Positions 35,009 to 46,800 are shown, counted from the stretch's first letter. The stretch: 64,000 bases of DNA from Ancylostoma caninum (GCA_037903475.1 JBAJFG010000604.1:1970001-2034000), one strand, 5' to 3'. Notes: generated by a model not told the origin, from the letters alone. Program-made: numbers and translations.

Positions 35009-35454
35009 TTAAAGACAGCACTCACGATAAAAAACGTCCTCAATTTTTTCTTGAAATTCTACTCTGAAGGCTACTCTTGTTCCCATAGTAGAGGAAAGAC
35101 CATCAAAAAAGGCTACGTTTACGAGAAATACTATGCTGTATTTTGCCAATACATGTCCATTCGTACGAGATCTATCGCCTGAGATGGCTGCGGCCGCCAA
35201 GGCGAAGAAAAGATCATCGCTATCCGAAAATACTGATCGATCCTGGATCAGCTGAGAAACACAGCCGCATACGATCAAAGAGAATGGGGCGGGGTTGAGC
35301 ATGGCGGCCGCATTTGTACATGCGTACGAGTTTTATTACTCGAGTAACTGCACGATTCGGAATGATTCCTTTTGCAGTTACGCTCCAATTGATGGCACCT
35401 TTAAAACAAGCACAAATGCAAGAGAACTTTTTTCAGCGTGAGTGCTGCCTTTAA
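35009..35454. mobile_element. MITE, family A, 446 bp
   Basis: The left tip TTAAAGACAGCACTCACG and right tip CGTGAGTGCTGCCTTTAA are mirror images with one mismatch. The interior differs from the 1569-2303 copy but matches 61340-61500 (inverted), including ATACATGTCCATTCGTACG and GATCTATCGCCTGAG. Confidence 0.75.
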
Positions 35455-36412
35455 GATGGACTCACTGACTATGCTCATGCTTCCGCTCTGTTTTAAGGTT
35501 TCGTTTTTTTTTCGGAGGATATGTCGATATGCTCTAACATAGCTGGGAAAACGACGCTCCTGCCGAAACGGGTCCAGCGAAACCTCTCTGATCTGGTGTG
35601 AATCCGATTGGCGATTGCCTAGGGGATGATACGCAAACACGAAACTGCACAAGTACATTTCGGTGCAGATTTTGAGGAACCTCCTTGATCTAGTTCGAAC
35701 CTCAGGGATTGCTTAGGGGGAAACTCCCGAAGAAAGTGCTTCAAGGAAGTATTATGAATTTTCCTAAACAAAGCATGCAAGCTGTCGTTGTAAAATCCAC
35801 CGACTTATGGTGGAAACATTTGGAAACAAGGATGAGCGCGGTGAGTAGGATAAGATAAATAAAGACGAAAAGGGTGAACGTATCAGTGAAAGTTGCAAAC
35901 TGTTTCTAGCACCACAGCAAGACCTAATGAACGAAACATGATTGCTCTTTTGGATCAGGTCGCTGCAGTCATTCTTCTTCAAGTTTTTTGGGGGCAGTCC
36001 GCCAAGCGACTATGAGCCGTGTGAAAATGCTTCCATAGAAAATTGCAGGATCAAGTTTATTCCATAACGCGATTACCCTGGTAAGCAACGATCCTTAATA
36101 GGAACGAGTGTTTGGTTTCTTGAACGTTAATCTGTATCTCATTAGTCCGATTGGTGCTGCATTTCGAAAAGGTGAAAGAGACTTAGATCTAACTCGATTG
36201 TGGTTATTTATACATCATTCCGTAATCTGCAAGCTCTCTGCGGAAGGCTAACGAGTGAGTGCTCAGCTTCCTGAGTTGATCGTGGCACTCCATCCTCGGA
36301 AGCCCCTTACGGGCAAAACATCGATGTAAAGTACTGAACACTTTCACTTTCTTCAACTAGAGTAGGGAAGCTTGCATGGTGACCAAATAGGAGAGCAATA
36401 CTCCGGAACTGT
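35455..36412. other. No gene recognised
   Basis: Scattered short frames only; the last part may be further decayed CR1 sequence. Confidence 0.4.
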
Positions 36413-36930
36413 CTAACGTAAGTTGTAAGAGGGTGAAAAAGTAAGAGGGAATTCAAAGGCTCTCAGGATGTAGTTTGATCTAACTTGAACTTTAGCAATA
36501 ATTTCATTAATATACACGACGTATTTGAGTTGGTCCTTATACTTAATTCCTATGTCGCGGATTATGTGAGAGGGCGATAGCAGTCTACCATCCAAACTGA
36601 ACTGCACTTCTGGTTGGTTTTTTCCAAACAACGTAACTGCGGATTTTTCTGCAGATATATCCGGACCACAATTTTGGACTAAACACTACTGGTGTCTAAG
36701 GCACCTCGCAGGATCATTTATTTCATAAATTTTGGAGTCGTCGGCGTACATCGAGCAGATTGCGCCCTGACGAAGACAGGTTGGAAAGATGTTGACAGGC
36801 ATCACGAACATAAGAGAGCATGTTCCTTGGGGAAGTCCACTAGTTGTTGGGTAGCTGCAGGACTGCGCTTCGTTAACCACAACCATTCGAAATCTGTCAA
36901 TGAGGGACATTGGAGACTAGTACAGCACTG
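36413..36930 (-). pseudogene. CR1-like LINE reverse transcriptase fragment
   Basis: On the minus strand VVVNEAQSCSYPTTSGLPQG (RT block 4, the SG(L/V)PQG loop), then CSMYADDSKIYE (catalytic F/Y-A-D-D block, both Asp present), a short deletion, then FGKNQPEVQFSLDGRLL and IRDIGIKYKDQLKYV (thumb). The order is that of CR1-type RT. About 20-25 residues are lost after the YADD block and the frame changes at about 36690. Ends are not resolved. Confidence 0.75.
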
Positions 36931-37731
36931 TACAAAGAGAAGAAAAGCTTCGAGGCTTTCTCTCACGAATATCTGGATGTTTGAATTATTGTTTGTATTG
37001 TTTGTTTGAATTGTTGTTGTTTGAATTTCCCAAATAGTTAATAAGAATGATAAAATTATTTGGTTTTTATACAATTCCAAGTTACATACTTCGTAATCAC
37101 GTATTTTCCTGACGCATTCAGATACTTGCGTGGATTCGCAACATCCCCGCATGGAAAAAGATAGGAAATAGTAAGAAAAGAGAATGTACGGCAAACAGGT
37201 GCACTATGGAGAAGAAGCAGAAAATTAGGGTAAAGGACGAAAATGAATAACACGGAAACACAATAAGAGAGAATAAATGAGTACTATAGGCTGAATAAGT
37301 GGTCACCAACTTTTCAGTAAGTAAGAATAGGAGCAAAATAGCGCAAGGGTTGTGTGTGTCACAGTGCAGGTCTGGAAGAAATTCTTGGGAACTCATTCTT
37401 GGAAAAATTAAGTGATTGCAGGCGGAAGCAGCCGAATCGTGTCACGCTACAACTCGTCCAGGAGCAAGGGGATAGCGTGTCCTACTCGTCGTTCCTTAGC
37501 AATCTGGATCCCTTTAATGATTCAACTTTCCTAGAATTATTGAGACTATCGCAAAGGCTCAAGAATTTTCGACAAGAATTGTCGTTGATGCTGCCTTTCA
37601 GTGACGTTTTTACATTTTACATTTTTCAAGATGTGTTTCTCTTGGTCTTGAAAAAAGTTAACAGTCAGAAATAACTTCTTGCTAGATTCACCATTGTTTA
37701 GAGTTCTTCCATCTGCCAGCATAAACCTCAC
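36931..37731. other. 3' side of a C6 gene; final exon not found
   Basis: By homology with 8839-9156 and 437-613, a last exon carrying C..G.W...C should lie here on the minus strand. I examined the acceptors near 37640, 37560 and 37400; none gives such an exon. The plus frame 37354-37674 has no support. Confidence 0.4.
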
Positions 37732-38355
37732 TTGGTAGTCATCAGGACAGTTCAGGGTAGCCGTGCACGTCTGGCCAACGTTGTAGACTACAGCCTTAAA
37801 GTTTTGTCTTATTGAAATTAATAAAGTGAAACTTAGGAAGTTGTTGTAGTTAGAAATCGAACGGTCACACTCACCTCATCAGCTTTATCGTAACAAATTC
37901 GCGGCGGTTTAGGACAGAGATTTTTCGCGTAGAGATTCCGGGGACACGGGCACATCTCTCAAACATTGAAACGAATATACACAGTAGAAACTTGAATACA
38001 CAGTAATTTTCATGTTCCTTCTACTTTAAGCCATGCATACTTGTGGTCTTTGTTGTAACTCATCTGCATTAGCTAGAGAACAGCCTCTACGAACTTCTTG
38101 AAATATCGAAAACTAATGCTCACCTACACCTGGCACACCTGTACCCGGACCCGATGGCGGTAGTGTCACTATACAGGCATTGGGATGCGACTTGAATACA
38201 CAGAAAAAGGACTAGGCAGTTCAAGTGTTCGTCTAGTGCTCACCTGTACCTGGACCCCCTGGTTGTGTCGCAATACAAGCACTAAATCGAGGAATTCTCG
38301 CAAGAATTAGTAGCGGTAGCAGCATCTCAACGAAGACTTCCTGAAACTTCAACAT
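37732..38355 (-). CDS. C6-domain (DUF281) secreted protein, partial gene
   Basis: Exons on the minus strand: 38244-38355, 37875-37957 and 37732-37794. The first starts ATG at 38355 (a second ATG at 38325) and encodes a signal peptide, EMLLPLLILARIPRF, then SACIATQPGGPGT, ending in phase 1 at GTGAGC. The second enters with two bases (E) and reads MCPCPRNLYAKNLCPKPP, then RICYDKADE, leaving at GTGAGT in phase 0. The third reads AVVYNVGQTCTATLNCPDD, then YQ|GTGAGG, phase 0. CxC, C, C, TC...LNCP match the C6 pattern, and the last intron sits where the gene at 8839-9398 has one. A near-copy of the first exon's end lies at 38124-38190. The final exon is not found, so the gene could be truncated. 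Secretion is predicted; function is unknown. Confidence 0.65.
38124..38190 (-). repeat. Duplicated first-exon copy of the C6 gene
   Basis: This reads NACIVTLPPSGPGTGVPG, then a donor GTGAGCATTAG. The true first exon reads SACIATQPGGPGT with donor GTGAGCACTAG. Acceptor-like CTGTGTATTCAAG precedes it and recurs before the next exon. The upstream phase does not fit splicing after the first exon, though its own exit phase (1) does fit the following exon. Confidence 0.6.
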
Positions 38356-38389
38356 GACCGATTTAGTCCCCTCACATTGTTTGTTTCAT

Positions 38390-38423
38390 TGATTTATTGA
38401 TTTATTTATTTATTTATTTATTA
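38390..38423 (-). repeat. TTTA microsatellite
   Basis: ATTTATTTATTTATTTATTA run, as in the CR1 tail at 42372. No CR1 coding sequence next to it. 38424-39664 shows no gene. Confidence 0.7.
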
Positions 38424-39664
38424 GATCACAGATGATGTGCTCCATACCGATAAAGTTGACAAGACAAATAGAGAATACGAGCAAGGAAAGTGTTGAGCGT
38501 ATGCAAAAGAGGTATGAGGTCTTCTCAGTAGTCGTTAAAACATTATGGAATTTTCCACATTTATTTTCTACTTATAATTTTTCAAAACAATTTACTTGTC
38601 TGTGCTCAGAGTATTTTCCACTTATCATGTTTTGAAGTTATTTAGATGTCGGTATTTAGAGGGGTAGATAGCAATAATGATCTGTTTTTCTTATTTTCCT
38701 TGTTCGTCTTTCAGAGCTAGGTATTGTATGCTTTCACAGAAAAACGACTTTCAACTATTTAGCTGCCGAAAAAGCTAATACTGCCTGCATTCAAATCTGG
38801 TAAAAGTAGAAGGCAAGGATAAGGAGAACCAGATTAGAATGGTTGTTCAATTGCTGGATGAAGTGAGCGAGACGATGATAAGGGACAGCAGTTGCAAGTG
38901 CTAATCAAAGGTGATTCAACGGCAGTGACCGTCTTGTCTTCCGAGGAATCACATTTAAAGCGACCTTGTTTCGCTTTTTCAGAACAATAAACGACGTTAA
39001 CTCAGCTCAGGGAATCACTCATGGCCATCGTTTATTGATAAGAAAAAGGAGCTCCGCGCGAATTCCTGTGTAGCTAATGAGGTGCACAGAGGCGAGTGAT
39101 GTTGAAAAACCGATAATTGACCAATACTGTCTGCTGGGCCAAGGTTCGAAATGCCTTTGAATGCTACTTTCGAAAATAGTGGGAGAGTTTAGAAAAGCCG
39201 TGTACTGGGCATCTCCATGTTAACGGCTACCCTTTGATATTTTGTGGGAGGGGCTAAAGTTGATTGGTGAACACAATCAGCATGATTGGACTTATCGCAA
39301 GCATGCACACTAATCGTTGGCACATTTTTTGAGTGCCAAGCAGGAGTCTTCGGACAAATCCGAAAATCATTTTAGGATATGTGGGTTTGAACTAGTACTG
39401 CTACTCTCCACGACAGCTGTCTTTCCAGGGTGTCTTGTTTTTGTGTCTGTACATGCTTGAGGAATCTTCTTGAACAAAGCATCCTGAACTTGACGCGGAG
39501 GCTGTACTTGATAAGATTTTTTCCTGAATTTTCTGAAGACGGTTTGGAAAAGGTCTATTCTCTTTTGCAGTACGTAATATCAAAATGATGCGGAGGGTGG
39601 GGAGCAGCGGAAATTATATCCATGAGTGACTAAATCGGGAAGTTCTCCATCAGATCACCTCTGA

Positions 39665-39910
39665 AAATTCGAATCCGCTCAGTAATAGAAGAAAACTAGC
39701 ACTAAGAAAAGATGGATGGACTTTGCAAAAAGCCATCTTTTAGTATTTCTGAGGAGAGATGGATGGACTTTGCAAAAAGCCATCTTTTAGTATTTCTGAG
39801 GAGAATTTGAATATTTGTGCTCCTTTTGCACTCCGATGGATTACTTTGGACCCCCGATGGCTTCGAACCCGGGGTTCTTCCGTGCGAAACCATAGATTGC
39901 CCGCTCAGCA
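39665..39910 (+). mobile_element. SINE-B copy 1, tRNA-like modules at both ends
   Basis: It is homologous, in the opposite orientation, to 41640-41905: CGAATCCGCTCAGT, AATAGAAG, CTAGCACTA, CAAAAAGCCAT, TTTCTGA, TTTTGCACTCCGATG in order. The 5' end is cut at the B box. Its 3' end, read backwards, is itself tRNA-like (GTGCTGAGCGGGCAAT ... GGGTTCGAAGCC). Confidence 0.65.
39710..39803 (+). repeat. Perfect 47-bp tandem duplication
   Basis: Two identical units, 39710-39756 and 39757-39803, starting AGATGGATGGACTTTGC. Each folds by AGATGG/CCATCT pairing. Copy 2 of the SINE family (41640) has one unit, so the duplication is recent and local. Confidence 0.95.
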
Positions 39911-40600
39911 CATCCAATCACTATGAAGCACGAAGTTCTACGAAACATGTTCAAGACAACGAACTAACCGTGCACTGATGACTGCAAACGACAGGAATCA
40001 CGCAATCTGGCACTGGATATTACTGACGCCAATGGTTTCACGCTTTTCCAACGTCACTGTAGGTTCAAAATTGTAACCGGCGATGTCTCACGACAAAGAA
40101 GCGTGAACCTAAATGTTCCTGCAACCTTCGTTGCGATACCACTTCACCCTGCCATTGCGATCATATAAGTTCATTCGGGTGTGTAGGAAGAGTAGCAGCC
40201 GTTTCGTGGTTTTTCACGTGTGGGCCTTATGTACTGCGACTGCTGGTTAAGCATACGGAAGCACTCGTCACTCGTCTATAAGCGGCTGTGCTGATGAAAC
40301 CACAAAGCAGCCGTCGATCTATCTGCAGTACATAATTCGGAGAAGGGTCAGTACAGGCTCCTCAATTCTGCATATGGAACAGATTGCAAGTATTGATGCC
40401 AGTCGCTGACCTATCGCTCGACTTCTCACTTGGACGAAGCTTGTAGATTGAGACATTCTTTTACCAGAGTGAGCAATCGTGTTTGCTCAACCCATATATC
40501 TCTATATGAGTGCTGTGCAAGTTGAGCGATTCATATAGAGCCTGTAAATTTTCACTGTCTTGTACAGTAAAGTACATTAAATTAATATCGAAGGGCTCTA

Positions 40601-41355
40601 TCACGAAATTGCTGTGCAATCACGCGCCATGCAATTGTCGGAAAAAGTGGTTTGTATTGGGCGAGTGAGAAGGTATCTTGGATAAAGTTGGCTCACAATC
40701 CTGTTGAAGAACCACGAAATTCGGTCAGCTGTTTCTCCCACGCAAATTACAATTGCTCTGATATTGTAAGCCTCCGTTGATGTAGAATGGAAATCTATGG
40801 GAGCAGGTTTGTGCATTCTGATGAGACCGTAGAACACTGGGCAGGCAGGCGTGTCGAGTTTGATTCGGCTTTGAAAACTTTTATTGAGTCCGAAAGATCT
40901 TCCAACGCTCATCCAGACGTCGCTTACACGCCTGCACTGATTGTGGAAGTCCTTTTCTGTTACGAAGCAATATAGCGTGGTGTGTTGCAAGTGGAGTTCG
41001 TTGCCGTCAAGCACTTGTGGCATTGCCATGAATTCACCACCTTTATCACTCACCGAGAGACGTATAGCACCATTTTTGACCATCTCTAATTTCCGCGAAG
41101 CCTTGCCACTGTTCGCGCGTCAGATTGTGGACGGATGAATCGCCAAGTATACGCAGACAAAGCACCTAACAGCAGAATTCCCAACTTGGTATCGGTTTCG
41201 CGAAGAGGTTCCGGCTCCTCATGGTAACTTCGTGGAAACGCTGTCAACGGTAGCGGTCTCGTGCTCACAATCAGATGTGTTGTGTGATGTGTCTCAATCT
41301 CGCCCTTCGCCTTTATTCTAAGCCGATCTCTAAATTTGTGGACAAACGACTTCAT
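40601..41355 (-). pseudogene. Penelope-like element RT fragment
   Basis: On the minus strand: KNGAIRLSVSDKGGEFMAM, then PVFYGLIRMHKPAPIDFHS, then IRAIVICVGETADRISWFFN. These match the N-terminal part of Penelope-like reverse transcriptase (SDKG, Y.L.K.HKP, R.I......P...I..FL). The frame upstream (41086-41355) joins by a frameshift near 41085. The catalytic core downstream (towards 40440) is lost. 39911-40600 shows no other feature. Confidence 0.65.
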
Positions 41356-41392
41356 GCCGTTCGTGAGCTCTGTGAGCTATGACTTCCGAACG

Positions 41393-41430
41393 AGCGGGGG
41401 GTGGAGGGGGGGGGGGAGGGGGCGAGGGTC
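41393..41430 (+). repeat. G-rich tract, possible G-quadruplex
   Basis: Runs of six, four, eleven and five G separated by one or two bases. Strong G4 potential on the plus strand; no role visible. Confidence 0.85.
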
Positions 41431-41639
41431 GGAACGAGCGGTTGGGTGTTTTCGCCCCAGAAGTAGCCGCGTTCAGGCCGCTGAAGGGCCGCTAAAGACG
41501 GGGCTTGCATTCCTATCCGCCCGAGAACTCTCGGCGTTCAGGTCGTCATAAACCATCGGGCGCTACTGCTTCTAATCCAACGCACAAGGCAGCATTCTCC
41601 ACAATTACCTGTGAATTGACTAAGACAAGATCTGGAGGC

Positions 41640-41905
41640 TTGATCATTGCGTGCTTACAATCTCGCACCGAAGATCCCCCAGTTCAAAGCCATTGTGGAT
41701 CGAAAGTGATTCATCGGAGTGCAAAAGCAACACGAAAATGCAAATACTCTTCAGAAATACGAAAATATGGCTTTTTGAAAGGTCTATCGTGTTGTCATAG
41801 TGCTAGCCTTCTTCTATCACTGAGCGGATTCGAACCAACCTGACCATTGTTTATGAATGATTGAGAGTCCGCTGCTTTACCCACTAGGCCACCCCTGCTG
41901 CTGAT
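41640..41905 (-). mobile_element. SINE-B copy 2 with tRNA head
   Basis: Read on the minus strand from 41900 it begins GGGTGGCCTAGTGGGTAAAG (A box GCCTAGTGGGTAAAG) and has B box GGTTCGAATCC, then follows copy 1 at 39665. The far end again carries an inverted tRNA-like B box (GTTCAAAGCC). No target duplication resolved. Confidence 0.65.
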
Positions 41906-42371
41906 CTCTTTCAGACCGGTGTTGCCTTCATCCTTTTTTATCACGTCCGTAATATCACCAGCCAACCATTCCTACCGGGTCAGTCCCTTACTGAGCCGAA
42001 ATAGGGAGTCGTTCAAGCCGTTTTTTGGAGATATTAGTCGGCGATCAGTGGACGCAAAAAGGGGGCCGATGACCGACACTTTTCATATTGCTGGCCGGAC
42101 CCCGACGGTCGTGCGTCAGCTCGAATGATCCTGCGTTCAGAACGCTATTCGCTCGACAGCGCGTCCGGCCCGTAACATGTGCGGTTCCGCCCGCTGTTTC
42201 AATGCTATGGGTCCTCGTTCAAACGTTTCGTTCAAACGTTTTGCCGACGGATAGAACAGGATTTGCTCCCAAAATTGTCTGAGCATGCATGGCAAAACTC
42301 AGTCACCCACATTCGGCAAGCACTATTGGTGAAGAGTGGGTGATCAGGTCTTGACAGTGTACAGTCCCTGC
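41906..42371. other. No gene recognised
   Basis: It contains a small palindromic direct repeat (GTTCAAACGTTTC twice, 42216-42242). Nothing else. Confidence 0.4.
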
Positions 42372-42961
42372 TTTATTTATTTATTTATTTATTGAAGGCG
42401 TAAGCAAAGCTCACGCGGTGATAATACGTAGTTCATCAACGCGTGTAAGATATTACATGCATAGTAAATACTTAGACAATACACAAGTATAGTAAAGTAT
42501 TGACTCTAGGAAGCCAGTGAGCGAGTTTCAACTGCGGCCAATTTCTTGAATGCAGGGAGCGACATCCGAAGAATATCATTGCTGAGAAATTTGTTAAATT
42601 CTGCTCTGACCCGAATCGCGAAGCTGATCTGCGTTCTAGCAACCGAAGCCTTCAGTTTTGTGCTTCCCTCTCTGGTCTTGGAGTTCATCACAGTGAAAAA
42701 GTCAGTTGATTTGATGTTGGTTCTCCCAGTAAGTATTTTGAAGGCCATAACCAGATCATTCTTTTTCCTTTTACTGTATAGACTGGGTAGATTAAATTGT
42801 TTCCCTCTTTGTTTTCCATCAGGGATATGTTTGTAATCAAGACCACTACAGCGCAGAAGAAGCTTGCGAGTGAAATTGTTCTGGACACTCTCTAAGAGAA
42901 TTACATCTTTCTTTTTATAAGGAGAGAGAACAGTTGTGTTGCTCTCAACGATTGGGCGCAC
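42372..42961 (-). mobile_element. CR1-like LINE, 3' end with TAAA tail
   Basis: The minus-strand ORF 42506-42961 reads MRPIVESNTTVLSPYKKKDV, then LLESVQNNFTRKLLLRCSGL, then LVMAFKILTGRTNIKSTDFF and ILRMSLPAFKKLAA. This is the C-terminus of CR1/Jockey-type LINEs (Y.RPILEYN..VW.P..K.DI..LE.VQ..FTR). The 3' UTR is about 110 bp and ends in an (AATA)n tail at 42372-42396. The copy is 5'-truncated at about 43000, as LINEs often are. The fragment at 36413 is probably the same family. Confidence 0.8.
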
Positions 42962-43124
42962 ATATGTGTGTCTTGTAAGCCTTTAGAAGTACATGAGGGT
43001 TCTTTGTGCGGAGTGCTTTGACTATATATCCTAAAGTTGGCTCTTCCATAGAGTAAGATCAATAATCAGCAATCTCCGGAACAGCTCCTAACCCTGTCAA
43101 AGGTCAGCTATTGAAGTTTGCAGA

Positions 43125-43205
43125 ACAAAGTTGGGGACAGAATGCAAACCCTCGACCTTCATCCCATGAGTCAGCATCACTATCCACTCGGCTATCCAGC
43201 TGCCA
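43125..43205 (-). mobile_element. tRNA-like SINE head
   Basis: Minus strand: GCAGCTGGATAGCCGAGTGG (A box TAGCCGAGTGGATAG) and, 40 bp on, GAGGGTTTGCATTC, a diverged B box. The spacing is tRNA-like. The body towards 43000 is unassigned. It could instead be a decayed tRNA pseudogene. Confidence 0.45.
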
Positions 43206-43639
43206 TGCCGTGATTGAGGGAGGTACATATATGTCAATATGGCAGGTAATGGGATTTTGAGCTTGTATCGACCATTTGGCAAATTTCAAATATAATCCGT
43301 ATCATCACTTGAGATAAGCTTTCCAACCACATATGTCTCGTTCCGAAAGCGCAGCTTAAGTTCGTGCATATTCCTTGCAAGTCCAGTGGGATTCCGATAT
43401 GGGCTACTAAGTAGCTATATATAGCTATATACTAGGGTTTTTTCAGGAGAAGCAGGTAGCACCAAAAAAGTGTTTTAAATAACCGTTAGTGAGACTACGA
43501 ATGAAGTTTCATCAAGAAATGCGTACCATTTAGCGAAGACAGCCAAAATCATCTCAAATTCAAGCTAAAATCCTCGAAAAACCAATCTCAGTACGGAACT
43601 GTTTGAAAACGCTAGAATTTGTTGAAACTTGTTATCTAT

Positions 43640-43822
43640 GAAGCTCAATTGCCACCCATTTGGCGGTTTGTTTGGCAACCTAGGAAAAGGGTTTGCAAAC
43701 GAGCCAGGCAAACAAACTCCGCCAAACATGCCAAACATGATGTCCCGCCAAATGGGTCGCCATGCAAACCTTGCCAAATAGGTCGCCATACAAACCTTGC
43801 CAAATAGGTTGCCATGCAAAAA
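43640..43822. repeat. 26-bp tandem repeat plus inverted TTGGC motifs
   Basis: Three units of CTTGCCAAATAGGTCGCCAT-ACAAAC type run 43745-43822. Upstream, CCCATTTGGCGG (43657) is the reverse complement of CCGCCAAATGGG (43745), with GTTTGTTTGGC between. Unknown element, probably a foldback relic. Confidence 0.7.
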
Positions 43823-43899
43823 TTGCGCTTTAATATTCACGCCACGTACTCCCATTCTCATTGTCAATTTTGTTAATTTCACATTTCCCAATATCTTAG

Positions 43900-46800
43900 T
43901 TCAATAGTTGTCGAGCTCGAGTTCGGCGTTGTCGTTCTGGTGGAACTTGGGAGGAGGGGCATTCCGGCGACATGTGTTCAGGTATTGAGCACGGTAAAAG
44001 AGGTATGTCGGATAGTTCTAATTCAGATATTGGGGTGTCGGAATAATGAAGACGCATCTGGTCGGTATGTCATTTCCATCCTTGTCTCCACGTCGTAGAG
44101 CTGTGACTGCAGAGGTTTAAACTGCGGTAATCCCGGGTCTTCTGAGGTCACCGTCATTGAACTCCTTCTGGCATGTTGCCTAATGGCGATTGAAGTATTC
44201 CCATCCTATGGTTTCTAATGGTGAGTTGAGAGTGACGGATGGCTTAAGTAGGCTGAGCGTTGAGCAGGCAGTTCTTCCAGGAAACGCTTCCGCAGGCAAT
44301 TCTTCACCTAGTGCCAACAGAATAAGCGCGGCGATAGGTGATAAGATATCCTTGCAGGGCTTCGGGAGCACGATTTCCGCTCTTGAGCTCATGAAAAAAA
44401 ATAAATTTTGAATGTATCCACGAAATGTTCGGCTTGCCCGTTGGACTGTATATGGAATGGCGGTGACATGTCCGATTCCATTTCTGGTACAGAAGTTTCC
44501 AAAGTTTTTTGAGGTAAACTGCGGTTTGTTGTCCGTCACTAGGGTCTGCGGGTTGCCGAATTAGGCAAACAGGCGGGCAAATTTTTGATCGTAACATTGG
44601 CAATGGTCGTTGGCATCTCGATTATCTCTGGCCATTTGGAATAGGCATCGACGATGAGTAAATGCATTTTACCATCCAATGGTCCAGCGAAGTCGGCATG
44701 TACGCAAGTCCATGGTTTATTCTCAATAGGCCACGAGGAGAGTGTTTTTTGCCGGTTTCTTTGCTATTTCCCGGCAGCGAGTGCACTTTCGAACACAGCC
44801 CTCTATGTCGTTGTTGATGTTCGTCTAGTAGACGTACTTCCTGGCATGCATCTTCGTTCTTGTCATTCCTGCGTGTTCATCATGGAGGTCTTGGGTGACG
44901 GTGTCACATAGATATTCTGGAATGACTATGAGTTCTCCGACAAGTAGCATCCTTGCTATGTAGAGAGAGATCTGCGAAGAGAGCAAATTGGCTGGTAACC
45001 GCTCCTCTGTTTTGCCTGGCCATACCCCTTTTCCAACAAATTCGAGGATTTGCTTTAAAACTGGATCCTTTTTGGTTTTATGGGTGGACCTTTTGGTAGC
45101 TACTGATAGCTTCGAAGTAGCGTGATTCAATGTGGTAGTGGCGTCATCTCAATTGCAGCAAAACGATGTCTTCCTCTGGCGTAGATTGTCCTGTGATGAG
45201 AAGTGATAGAACGTCAGCTTAGACGATTAGAGATGCTGGTGCCCTCGACCGTGAAGTCGTAATTTTTCAGCAAAAGAGACCACTGTTGCAAACGATTTGC
45301 TGTTTAGACAGGTATACCTATCTTGCTTCCAAATATATCGAGGAGCTTGTGGTCCTTAAACAGCCGGAAGCCATAGGTGTAGCGGTGAAACCTTCGGGCA
45401 CCAAAGGTGATGGTGAGGGCTTCCTTTTCCACCTGACCGTAGTCCTTATCGGCGGCTGTTAGGGAGCTGGAGGCATGTTGAACTGCCTTTTCTGTTCCGT
45501 CCGAAAAGCGGTGGCTGATTACTACTCTATTCCCCTATTCCGATGCGTGAGCCACAATGACGATTTCTATAAAGGGATCAAAATGGGTAAGCAGTAGGTC
45601 TGACACGAGTGTATCCTTGGCTCGTTGAAATGCTTCCTGGCACTCGGTAGTCCATGTGATTGGAACGTTCTTGTTCAGTAGAGTATTTATTGGTGCACCT
45701 AATTAACGCATCTCACTGTCTAAGTGACCGTAGTAGTTAAGCATTCCCTGAAAAATAATGTAGCTGTGCAATGTCCCTGGGTTCCTGCATCTTTCGGATG
45801 GCCTCGATTTTGAAAGGATGGGGTCCACGTCAGGTAGCATCCATTATATTACCAAGGTATCGGAGCTGCGGCATGGAGAGGTTGCATATCTCGGCCCGGA
45901 CGCGTAAGCCATAAGTGGATATCTCTTTGAACAGGGCTTCTATGTCGGCTACGTGCTCTTCGAAGGTGCTGCCGGTTAGGATGTTGTCATCCAGATAAGC
46001 TGCGCAGCTGTTGAGTCCACAAATCATGGAGTCCATAATTTGTCCGAAGATGCCCGGGGCAAATTTGACTCCGAAGTGTAGACGATTGTAACGCAGTAGC
46101 CCTCTGTGCCTGTTGATCGTCAGGAGTTCCTTAGCAGAGTCATCCATTCCGATCTGGAGATACGCGTCGGCGAAGTCGATTTGAGTAAATGCCGTTCCTC
46201 CACTGAGTTCAGTGAAGACCTCGTCTGGCTTGGGTAGCGGGTGTTGGTACAACATCAGCGCGTCGTTTAGTCCGGTCGAAAAACTGGCGCAGAGATAGAG
46301 GCTCCCATTATCCTTCTTGACAATGACGACCGGTGCTGCCCATGCGAGAGAGGACTCCTTCTGTCAGCAGTCGATCTATTTCCACAGCTAGAGTGACGAC
46401 GTAAGCGTAAGGTACGGGGCTACGGGACGCCTCTTAATGAAAACTGGATGGACATCAGGCTTGAGCTGTAGTGTGGTCCTCGTTCTTGGGCATCGGCCAA
46501 GTTCGGTCATTAACACATCTGCGTAGTTAGCTCTCAGTTTGGTCACAATGTCTTCTCGACGAATCGGAAGTGTGGTTACACCATTTATGTATTTCTGCAG
46601 CGGTACTACGAGATCTGGTATGTTCTGGATGCATCCCCAGGCAAAGAAGTCGAGGTTTTCGGTGACATAGCCGAATCCTCGTACAATGTGCTGTTACCAT
46701 CCGATTTTTTCAATTTGAAGTCGGCTTCTTCAAAAGGTCCATCAGTAGGTATACCGTTTGGCGGCGTTGACGACGGTGGCTCTACTCTGGAGTTGTGGCT

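Noticed and set aside
37546..37731. Continuation of the C6 exon as ...VRFMLADGRTLNNG
   Set aside because: A good donor (CAA|GTGAGG) at 37726-37731 sits exactly where the homologous gene has its phase-0 intron, so the following open sequence is more likely intron.
41819..41900. True tRNA gene on the minus strand
   Set aside because: A and B boxes are present but the arms do not pair well, and the sequence continues into a body shared with 39665-39910, so it is a SINE head.
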